From: an uncultured Clostridium sp.
GTDB lineage: Bacteria > Bacillota > Clostridia > Lachnospirales > Lachnospiraceae
Direction: 5' to 3'
Assembly (NCBI GenBank): GCA_905192625.1
Contig: CAJJLI010000056.1
Span: 1-8,727, forward strand
Length of the DNA: 8,727 nt
Shown here: positions 1-5,767 of the stretch, piece by piece
Numbering within the stretch: the first letter of the stretch is position 1
How the letters are laid out: each line of letters starts with the position of its first letter
Notes under the pieces: generated by a model
The model's input: only the letters and a program-made list of their open reading frames with translations
Databases searched by the model: none
Told to the model about the DNA's origin: nothing
Program-made: the position numbers and the translations under genes

Positions 1-76
1 ATACGATTTGAGGGCACCGTGTTATAGATGCCGGGTGTTTCTGAAATAATGCGGCTACCAGCTTACTACAAAGGAT
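1..76 (+). pseudogene. Disrupted 5' segment of the znuA-like gene (in-frame stop plus frameshift)
   Basis: In frame 1, bases 28-45 read MPGVSE after an in-frame TAG at 25-27 (preceding residues FEGTVL). In frame 2, after a TAA at 47-49, bases 50-79 read CGYQLTTKDM and continue directly into the intact downstream frame. Joined, they give PGVSE-x-GYQLTTKDM. This matches the family pattern PGxxPHxYxPTxKDM that carries the first metal-ligand histidine. The His codon would fall at about 46-52, exactly where the frames part. So one stop and one frameshift separate the start of the gene from its intact remainder. Whether this is a real mutation or a sequence error cannot be told from the window; the alignment to the family pattern is from memory. 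Confidence 0.55.
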
Positions 77-964
77 ATGAGGACGTTAAATGATGCCGAC
101 GTACTTATTTTAAATGGCGGAGATATGGAATTGTTTTTAGAAGATGTCGTTACAATGTATCCTTCACTAGAAGTAATTGATGCATCGGAACATATATCCT
201 TATTGGAAGGGATAGAGCATGTACATGGTGAAGAAGCGCATTCAGAAGAAATTCATACCGAAGATTTTCATGGTGCTGATTCTCATATAGAAGATGTGCA
301 TACGGAAGATTCACATGCAGATGAGAATGTTGAAATGGAGAGCCACGACTCATCTACTGAGGATGCTCATGCTGAAGAAGATTCGGTAAAAATAGAGGAT
401 AATCAAATAAGTTCAGAGGATTCTCATAACCATGAAGGTCATGTGCATAGTGATATAAATGGTCACGTATGGTTAGATATGAATCGTTATCTTGTTCAAA
501 TAGAAACAATTGCGAATGCATTGTCGAAATATGATATGGACAATGCAGGTTTATATTTAAAGAATGCGAATATTTATATGGATAAAGTTTCAAAATTAAA
601 AGATGAATTTGAAGAGACATTTTCAAAAGTAGCAGGACTTGAGATCGTTGGATTTCATGGAGCGTTTGCTTATTTAGCAGATGAACTTTCATTTGATATG
701 ATTTATTCATTAGATATGGATTCAGATACTGTCCTAAGTGCAGGAGAGATTGCTACCGTGATTGAGGAAGTAAAGCAACATAAAGTGAAATATTTATTAG
801 CAGAAGACCAATATAGCAAAGATATTGCAAAACGTATTGCAGAAGAAACTAATGCTAATGTGTATTTACTTGAAACATTGGTGAGTGGAGAATTAAATAA
901 GGATGCATATTTAATAGGGATGCAAAAGAATTTAGCTACACTTAAGAATATGTTATTTCAATAG
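77..964 (+). CDS. znuA: Zinc/manganese ABC transporter solute-binding protein (ZnuA/AdcA-like), 5' part missing or disrupted
   Basis: This is the extracytoplasmic metal-binding lipoprotein of a ZnuABC-type importer (cluster A-I, ZnuA family), which would capture Zn2+ or Mn2+ and hand it to the permease encoded downstream. The frame opens inside the conserved family motif KDM+xLNDADVLILNGG, so signal peptide, lipobox and first lobe start are absent. Family ligands are visible at His130 (GHVWLD) and His194 (GFHGAF). Between them and the N-lobe lies a long loop (about residues 46-129) rich in His, Asp and Glu, a known feature of zinc-specific members. The C-terminus (DAYLIGMQKNLATLKNML) is intact. 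The ATG at 77 is not a convincing start: AAGG lies only 2 nt upstream, and that Met aligns with the Met of the conserved KDM motif. Bases 1-76 hold a damaged continuation (see separate entry). The ATPase gene follows after 23 nt. Family call is secure; functionality of this copy is doubtful as it stands. Confidence 0.85.
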   Translation: MRTLNDADVLILNGGDMELFLEDVVTMYPSLEVIDASEHISLLEGIEHVHGEEAHSEEIHTEDFHGADSHIEDVHTEDSHADENVEMESHDSSTEDAHAEEDSVKIEDNQISSEDSHNHEGHVHSDINGHVWLDMNRYLVQIETIANALSKYDMDNAGLYLKNANIYMDKVSKLKDEFEETFSKVAGLEIVGFHGAFAYLADELSFDMIYSLDMDSDTVLSAGEIATVIEEVKQHKVKYLLAEDQYSKDIAKRIAEETNANVYLLETLVSGELNKDAYLIGMQKNLATLKNMLFQ

Positions 965-987
965 ATAGAAGAAAGGATGTAATTCCT

Positions 988-1803
988 ATGCAACATGAAA
1001 CGAATCAGAATAAATCGAACAAGGGATTGATTGCTACTTGTGATGAAATGAAAAAGCAATCAGCTGCTTGTGGTCTTCATTGCATTAAAATGCAAGAGAT
1101 AGGAGTTACAATCGGGAAAACAAAGATTATTGAACATATCAATCTTCATGTTCACTGTGGTAGATTGACTGTAATCATTGGAAGAAACGGTGCTGGAAAA
1201 TCCACACTGATTAAAGCAATTTTAGGTGAGATAAAACACGAAGGAAAAATAGAGTTCAATGATATGAAAAATAATCGCATGCCTGATTTAAGAATCGGTT
1301 ATGTACCTCAGCATTTGAATATCGAAAAGAATACACCTACCAGCGTATATGATATGTTTGCTAGTTATATAAGTAACATACCTGTATTTTTAAGGAAATC
1401 AAAAAAGGTATATCAAAAAGTGTATGAACAACTAAAATTGTTCGAGGCACAAGGTCTTATTGATAAACAGGTGTGTGATCTTTCAGGCGGAGAGTTACAA
1501 CGAGTGTTACTATCCATAGCCTGCACCCCTGTACCGAATTTATTACTTTTGGATGAACCTGTTTCTGGCGTTGATCGCAATGGTATGGAATTGTTCTATA
1601 AAAACATAGATATGTTGAAGAAAAATTATGACTTGGCATTGATTCTAGTTTCTCACGATTTAGAATTTGTGGAGCGTTATGCAGATTACGTTATTCTTCT
1701 TGATAAAACAATTATTAAAGAAGGCACACCACAAGAAGTGCTAAATAGTAAAGAGTTTTGTGACGTGTTTGGAAAGTCAAGGAATAAGTGGGTTAAGTTA
1801 TAG
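988..1803 (+). CDS. znuC: Metal ABC transporter ATP-binding protein (ZnuC-like)
   Basis: Cytoplasmic ATPase that powers the zinc/manganese importer, working as a dimer under the permease. All ABC landmarks are present in 271 residues: Walker A GRNGAGKST at 65-73, Q-loop Gln108 (YVPQHL), signature LSGGE at 165-169, Walker B LLLLDE at 185-190 and H-loop His223 (VSHD). The start has a good ribosome binding site (AGAAAGGA, about 969-976). It sits 23 nt after the binding-protein stop and is followed 25 nt later by the permease start, so the three genes form one operon. An N-terminal extension of about 35 residues precedes the usual domain start and carries Cys18, Cys28, His31 and Cys32, a possible extra metal site (inference). 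Substrate specificity, zinc versus manganese, rests on the neighbours rather than on this protein. Confidence 0.95.
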   Translation: MQHETNQNKSNKGLIATCDEMKKQSAACGLHCIKMQEIGVTIGKTKIIEHINLHVHCGRLTVIIGRNGAGKSTLIKAILGEIKHEGKIEFNDMKNNRMPDLRIGYVPQHLNIEKNTPTSVYDMFASYISNIPVFLRKSKKVYQKVYEQLKLFEAQGLIDKQVCDLSGGELQRVLLSIACTPVPNLLLLDEPVSGVDRNGMELFYKNIDMLKKNYDLALILVSHDLEFVERYADYVILLDKTIIKEGTPQEVLNSKEFCDVFGKSRNKWVKL

Positions 1804-1828
1804 CTAAGATAAAGGTTAGGAGAAAACA

Positions 1829-2671
1829 GTGGAAACTATTTATCATATATTAGAAGCGTTAATACCATATGATTTTATATCATACGATTTTATGAAAAAT
1901 GCATTGATTGCGATATTAATCATTACACCGCTTTTTGGAATTTTGGGAACGATGATTGTAAATAATAAGCTTGCATTTTTTTCGGATGCCTTGGGACATT
2001 CGGCATTTACTGGAATGGCAATCGGCATTATACTTGGTATTTCAGACACAAATATATCGATGGTTGTATTTGCAGTCATATTTGCTTTGCTACTTAATAA
2101 AATTAAGCATATGAATCGAATATCAAACGATACAATAATTTCTGTATTTTCCTCTTTAAGTACAGCAATTGGACTAGTTATCCTTTCTAGGGGAGGAAAT
2201 TTCTCAAAGTATTCCTCATTTTTAGTTGGTGATATACTAAGTATTACACCAAAAGAAATATTATTGCTGTTTTTAATATTTGTGGTTACAGTTTTTGTTT
2301 GGTGTTTTTGTTTTAACAAATTGCATGCCATAAGTTTGAATACTAGTTTGGCAAAAAGCAAGCATATTTCAATAGGTTTTTTTGACAACATATTTGTAAT
2401 ATTAATTGCATTAATCGTAATGTTATCAATAAAATGGGTAGGTATATTAATTATTAATGCACTACTTATCCTACCAGCAGCATCCGCCAGGAATTTGGCG
2501 GAGAATATGAGAGAATATCATCTCTTTTCTATAATCATTGCCATGTTTTCCGGATTATTAGGATTATTGCTGTCCTTTTTCTTGAGTTTGGCAACTGGAC
2601 CAACGATAGTAATCATAGCTTCTATTATATTTTTTATAACATTATGCTTTAGGAATGTAATAAAAGGATAA
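1829..2671 (+). CDS. znuB: Metal ABC transporter permease (ZnuB-like, ABC-3 family)
   Basis: Integral membrane subunit of the importer, 280 residues, a normal length for the ABC-3 (MntB/ZnuB) family. It shows about eight hydrophobic segments, roughly at 24-45, 54-71, 76-90, 104-120, 143-161, 187-200, 203-218 and 232-275 (the last long enough for two). Family motifs are FSDALGHSAFTG at 51-62, FLVGDIL at 131-137, LLILPAASARNLA at 212-224 and LATGPTIV at 254-261. The start is a GTG, chosen because AGGAG at 1818-1822 stands 6 nt before it and no better ATG lies nearby. It is the last gene of the operon. I see no convincing rho-independent terminator in the 140 bases after the stop, so transcripts may run into the repeat region or end by another means. 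Confidence 0.93.
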   Translation: METIYHILEALIPYDFISYDFMKNALIAILIITPLFGILGTMIVNNKLAFFSDALGHSAFTGMAIGIILGISDTNISMVVFAVIFALLLNKIKHMNRISNDTIISVFSSLSTAIGLVILSRGGNFSKYSSFLVGDILSITPKEILLLFLIFVVTVFVWCFCFNKLHAISLNTSLAKSKHISIGFFDNIFVILIALIVMLSIKWVGILIINALLILPAASARNLAENMREYHLFSIIIAMFSGLLGLLLSFFLSLATGPTIVIIASIIFFITLCFRNVIKG

Positions 2672-2813
2672 GTTTTATTAAGATTGTAAAGAAAATTTGG
2701 GATATAATAGAAAAAATAAAAGATTAGTAGTATAATAGTGAATAGCGTTGGATTCCAATAAAATATTTAATAAAGTACTTATAAAAAATGGATATTTTAA
2801 AATCATATTAATT
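2672..2813 (+). other. Gene-free A+T-rich spacer after the metal importer operon
   Basis: No ORF, RNA gene or strong hairpin with a T-run is visible. Two TATAATAG words occur at 2703-2710 and 2731-2738, but neither has a convincing -35 hexamer at the right distance, so I do not call promoters here. Confidence 0.5.
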
Positions 2814-3216
2814 ATGTTTGACATGATGATAAGTTCGATCAAGCAAACATTTAAAATAATGAAAGTTGACAGCTTAGTAAGTATGACTATTGCAATGTTT
2901 AACATAATGAGCTAATGATTAAGTAAAAGTTTAACATATGAAAGGTTTGACAGATCAATAAGATCGATCTAGGAAAAAGCTTATCATCATGAAAGTTTGA
3001 CAGATTAATAAGTCTGATAAAGTTTAACATTGTAAAAGTTCGAGTGAATTAAGTCCAAACTAAGTAAAGTATAACATAATGGAAATTCGACATGACAATA
3101 AGTGTCTGATTAAAGTAAAAGTTTAACACAGTGAAAGTTCGACATGATAGAAAGTGTTCGATATAAGTACAGTATAACAGAATGATAGTTCAACATAATA
3201 AATAATTTAACATAAT
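2814..3216 (+). repeat. Degenerate composite tandem repeat, unit about 50 nt, about eight copies
   Basis: Two short words alternate through the region. Word A resembles GTTYGACAtgat and begins near 2816, 2865, 2945, 2995, 3038, 3085, 3137 and 3188. Word B resembles GTTTAACATAATGaa and begins near 2850, 2897, 2929, 3021, 3068, 3121, 3171 and 3206. Steps between A words are 49, 80, 50, 43, 47, 52 and 51 nt; the 80 step contains an extra partial unit at 2910-2940. Words A and B look alike (GTTxxACAT), so the unit may have grown from a shorter ancestral repeat of about 25 nt. Inside most units a short dyad follows word A. No coding frame runs through it. The array separates the importer operon from the AI-2E gene. 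The function is unknown; it does not match a CRISPR array, since repeats are not conserved and there are no spacers of unique sequence. Confidence 0.75.
3189..3216 (+). promoter_or_regulatory. Weak candidate promoter for the AI-2E gene
   Basis: TTCAAC at 3189-3194 and CATAAT at 3211-3216 are separated by 16 nt and lie about 50 nt before the gene. The hexamers are part of the last repeat unit, so the match may simply be a by-product of the A+T-rich repeat. Low confidence. Confidence 0.25.
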
Positions 3217-3274
3217 ATCTAGTTCAAAAGAGTGACATACTGTGAAATGAGAATACATGGAAGGTTGTGATTAT

Positions 3275-4396
3275 ATGCATGGGAAAAAGGTATATGCAAA
3301 GATTGTAGTTAATTTGATTCTAACGATAGCACTTATTCTTTTGGTAGTGTATATTGTACCACGTTTATTTAGCTTTTTTATACCTTTTGTAATAGCATAT
3401 ATTATCTCTTTAGTTGCAAATCCAGTTGTAAGATTTATGGAACGAAAAGTTAAAATAGTACGTAAACATGGCTCCGCAATCATTATTATAGCGGTACTTG
3501 CAGCGATTTTTGCATGTATTTATTTTGCTTTTGTTTTTTTATCAAAACAAGTTGTATTATTAATTGAAGATATACCCAATATAGCGAGAGCACTTACTGA
3601 ATTGATGAATGAGCTTTCTATAAAATTAGAAAAGGCCTACGACATATTACCAGATAGTTTACAAATTGTTTTTACGAATTTTGGTCAAAACACGGAACTA
3701 TATTTATCAAAGTTTTTTAACGGAATCGAGCCACCATCAATACCAGAGGTGAGCGGTTATGTAAAAAACTTTGCAAATCTATTATTTATGATAATTATAA
3801 CGATATTGGCGACTTATTTTTTTATTGCAGAGCGAGATAAAATGGCAGAGTTTTCGAATCGTATACTTCCAGAATCAGTTAAACAGGGGTATAAACTAAT
3901 TGTTGATAATTTTAGAGATGCAGTTGGTGGATATTTTAAAGCTCAATTCAAAATAATGATTCTACTTCTATTTATTATGTTTGTTGCATTTGAAATAATG
4001 AGAGTAGAGTTTTCGTTTTTACTAGCTCTTGGAATTGCTTTCTTAGATTTCTTGCCAGTGTTTGGGACAGGAGCTATTCTTGGTCCATGGGCTATTATAG
4101 AAATTATAAGTGGGAACTATATAAGAGCGGTGTTTGTCATTATCATATACCTTGTTTGCTTGCTAGTAAAACAAGTATTGCAACCTAAAATGGTTGGAGA
4201 TAGTATTGGAATTAGTCCGTTTGCAACCTTAGTTTTTATGTTTATTGGATACCGAATATCGGGAGTATTTGGTTTGATCATAGGAATACCAATTGGGATG
4301 GTATTGGTTAATTTTTATAGAATCGGAATGTTTGAGAGAATTATTAGGGGATTTAAGATAATTTGCTCAGATATAAACGAGTTTCGAAAATACTAG
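3275..4396 (+). CDS. AI-2E family transporter (PF01594), possibly YtvI-like membrane protein
   Basis: Multi-pass membrane protein of the AI-2E/PerM/TqsA family, whose members export autoinducer-2 or other small solutes or ions. In endospore formers a related subgroup (YtvI) is a sporulation membrane protein, so transport of AI-2 should not be assumed. From the chosen start it is 373 residues, typical for the family. About eight hydrophobic segments are visible, two near the N-terminus, one after a basic loop, then five in the C-terminal half. Family-typical stretches are FLPVFGTGAILGPWAI, KQVLQPKMVGDSIGISP and the Gly-rich end GVFGLIIGIPIGM. I chose ATG 3275 because GGAAGG at 3259-3264 stands 10 nt before it. 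An in-frame ATG at 3257 would add six residues but has only a poor ribosome binding site. It lies alone after the repeat array. Confidence 0.88.
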   Translation: MHGKKVYAKIVVNLILTIALILLVVYIVPRLFSFFIPFVIAYIISLVANPVVRFMERKVKIVRKHGSAIIIIAVLAAIFACIYFAFVFLSKQVVLLIEDIPNIARALTELMNELSIKLEKAYDILPDSLQIVFTNFGQNTELYLSKFFNGIEPPSIPEVSGYVKNFANLLFMIIITILATYFFIAERDKMAEFSNRILPESVKQGYKLIVDNFRDAVGGYFKAQFKIMILLLFIMFVAFEIMRVEFSFLLALGIAFLDFLPVFGTGAILGPWAIIEIISGNYIRAVFVIIIYLVCLLVKQVLQPKMVGDSIGISPFATLVFMFIGYRISGVFGLIIGIPIGMVLVNFYRIGMFERIIRGFKIICSDINEFRKY

Positions 4397-4404
4397 GATG
4401 ACCT

Positions 4405-4432
4405 CATTTCAGATGTTGTAACAGATGAAATG
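4405..4432. other. Stem-loop between the AI-2E and Panacea genes
   Basis: CATTTCA (4405-4411) and TGAAATG (4426-4432) are perfect complements. Inside them a GA/GA internal loop and a further TGT/ACA pairing close a four-base loop. No T-run follows on either strand, so it is not a standard intrinsic terminator. It covers the outermost possible ATG (4430) of the next gene, which is one reason to prefer the start at 4478. Confidence 0.5.
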
Positions 4433-4477
4433 GTAAAAATAAATGACATTACGTATGGAATAGAAAGATGGGATATT

Positions 4478-5290
4478 ATGAGTCGGGCAAAGACGTATCG
4501 ATATGAGCAGGAGAGTACAATATCGACAGAAGATGTAAAGTGTATTTTACTAGATTATAATATTGGGAAAAAACCACTTGCTAAATTACTAGGGTGGGGA
4601 GAAACTACAATCATTCGTTATATTGAAGGAGATATTCCTACTTGTGAATATTCACAGAAGTTGTTACAAATAAAAGAAGATCCAAATTATTATTATGATA
4701 TACTTTTAAGAAATCAAGATAAATTAACTACAGTGGCTTTCAAGAAAAGTAAAAAAGCTGTGCTAAGTATTTTGACACGCTCAAAAATTAATATAGTCGC
4801 TCAATATATCATCAATAGAGCAAATGGAGAAATAACACCAAGAAGAGTACAAAGTGTTTTATTTTATTCACAAATACTCTCCCTTGTTTTCACAGGAAAA
4901 GAAATGTTTGATGATCTATATAAAGAAAATTATAATAATGTTCCATATTTAAATCTTTATGAAAGTATGAAGAAAAATGGTATTAAAGTAATTGATATGA
5001 ATACAGATTTTATTACGAAAAAAGAACGTGATATTATAGAGCATGTATATGAAACATTAGAGTGGTATGGATCTAAGTCAATCAGTGCGTTATATATGTT
5101 AGAGAGCAATGAATATTTAACCTTTGATTATAGAAAAAAGGATCGAACAATTCCGATGGAAGCTTTAAAAAATGATTACAAAAATATCTTTGAGCGTTAT
5201 AACATCGTGCATGTGAAGGATTTTTCATTGTATGTTCAAAGAAGAATGAAAGAACTTAGTTTAAAAAAGGAAATATTAAAAAGAGTATAA
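4478..5290 (+). CDS. HTH plus Panacea-domain (DUF4065/SocA-like) protein, putative orphan antitoxin or adaptor
   Basis: Cytoplasmic protein of 270 residues from the chosen start. An N-terminal helix-turn-helix is seen at about 30-51 (GKKPLAKLLGWGETTIIRYIEG), followed by a linker and a Panacea-like region from about 105 (VAQYIINRANGEITPRRVQSVLFYSQ), in which ITPxxxQxxLxFxQ matches the domain's core motif. Panacea proteins are known as antitoxins that neutralise many unrelated toxins, and SocA acts as a ClpXP adaptor; HTH-fused forms are common in clostridia. No toxin-like ORF lies on either side: upstream is a membrane protein, downstream a terminator and convergent typA. A role as orphan antitoxin, phage-defence part or regulator is therefore inference. 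ATG 4430 would add 16 residues but lacks a Shine-Dalgarno and sits in a hairpin; 4478 also has only a weak site (GATGGGAT). The residues after 220 are Lys-rich and not assigned. Confidence 0.78.
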   Translation: MSRAKTYRYEQESTISTEDVKCILLDYNIGKKPLAKLLGWGETTIIRYIEGDIPTCEYSQKLLQIKEDPNYYYDILLRNQDKLTTVAFKKSKKAVLSILTRSKINIVAQYIINRANGEITPRRVQSVLFYSQILSLVFTGKEMFDDLYKENYNNVPYLNLYESMKKNGIKVIDMNTDFITKKERDIIEHVYETLEWYGSKSISALYMLESNEYLTFDYRKKDRTIPMEALKNDYKNIFERYNIVHVKDFSLYVQRRMKELSLKKEILKRV

Positions 5291-5392
5291 GCAATACTTA
5301 GATATAGACTACAAATTAAAGATAGAGTTCAATATATGGTATATGAAAAGGGTCAGAAAAGGAAAGCCATACAGATCTATTACATAAAGAAA

Positions 5393-5431
5393 GAGCTGCC
5401 ACTTATAACTAAGTGTATCAGCTCCTTTTTT
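5393..5431 (+). terminator. Rho-independent terminator of the Panacea gene
   Basis: GAGCTG (5393-5398) pairs with CAGCTC (5419-5424). An inner CACTTA/TAAGTG stem closes a TAAC loop, with a small asymmetric bulge. Six T residues follow at 5426-5431. It lies about 100 nt after the stop codon. An A-rich stretch just upstream (5386-5392) is modest, so activity for minus-strand transcripts from typA is possible but weaker. Confidence 0.85.
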
Positions 5432-5499
5432 GTATCCTAATAAAAGTAAAACACTGGATATGCCTGTATGTTTCAGTTTGAATTAGCTTCAAGTAAAAA

Positions 5500-5555
5500 A
5501 CCTCCTATGATGTACTAGATGTGGGTTTGCCAACCACAAAAATTACATAGGAGGT
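5500..5555 (+). promoter_or_regulatory. Inverted repeat that sequesters a perfect ribosome binding site
   Basis: ACCTCCTATG (5500-5509) is the exact reverse complement of CATAGGAGGT (5546-5555). The right arm is a near-ideal Shine-Dalgarno 8 nt before an ATG at 5564. Between the arms a second hairpin is seen, TGTGG (5520-5524) with CCACA (5534-5538). In RNA the left arm would act as an anti-SD and hide the binding site. Such leaders are known in insertion sequences (for example IS200) and in translational switches. Which of these applies here is unknown. Confidence 0.6.
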
Positions 5556-5563
5556 ATCCAAAA

Positions 5564-5632
5564 ATGGATATGAATAGTTTAGTCATACGAAATGTGAATG
5601 AAGTATCATTTAGTTTTTACACAAAAGCATAG
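5564..5632 (+). CDS. 22-codon small ORF behind the sequestered ribosome binding site, hypothetical
   Basis: ATG at 5564 to TAG at 5630-5632 encodes MDMNSLVIRNVNEVSFSFYT followed by KA. The ribosome binding site (AGGAGGT, 5549-5555) is the strongest in the window, which argues that translation once started or still starts here. The peptide has no recognisable domain. It could be the 5' remnant of a longer gene cut off by the adjacent 18-nt tandem repeats, for example the first codons of a transposase, or a short regulated peptide. I cannot identify the family. Confidence 0.4.
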   Translation: MDMNSLVIRNVNEVSFSFYTKA

Positions 5633-5641
5633 AATACAAAT

Positions 5642-5767
5642 GGAATATTCGAATCCTTAGGCACATTCGTATCCTTAGACACATTCGTATCCTTTGGAAT
5701 AATCGTATCTTTTGGAATAATCGTATCTTTTGAGACATTCATATCCTTTGGAATATTCTTATACTTA
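5642..5767. repeat. Seven tandem 18-nt units at the 3' end of typA
   Basis: Units start at 5642, 5660, 5678, 5696, 5714, 5732 and 5750, each exactly 18 nt. The consensus on the plus strand is close to GGAATATTCGTATCCTTT. Units at 5696 and 5714 are identical and the others differ at a few sites. The last unit contains the typA stop codon (TAA read from 5767 to 5765). On the minus strand one frame would read a six-residue repeat (KDTIIP/KDTNVS), but no start or ribosome binding site supports its translation. The array looks like a minisatellite (VNTR) in the typA 3' untranslated region. Confidence 0.85.

Noticed and set aside
150..710. Two minus-strand ORFs rich in His and Leu opposite znuA
   Set aside because: They are shadows of the His/Glu/Asp-rich coding strand and have no start signals of their own.
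2672..2760. Terminator or promoter directly after znuB
   Set aside because: No stable hairpin with a T-run is present, and the TATAAT words lack usable -35 partners.
2814..3216. CRISPR array
   Set aside because: The recurring words vary between units, the spacing varies from 43 to 80 nt, there are no unique spacers of constant length, and no cas gene is nearby.
2814..3216. Integron attC-like array, because GTTTAAC/GTTCGAC words resemble core sites
   Set aside because: No gene cassettes lie between the words, the units are too short, and no integrase is visible.
4405..4432. Terminator of the AI-2E gene
   Set aside because: The hairpin is sound but no T-run follows on either strand.
5450..5640. 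A definite insertion sequence
   Set aside because: The leader layout is suggestive, but no transposase motif, opposite end or target duplication can be seen, so only a possible remnant is reported.
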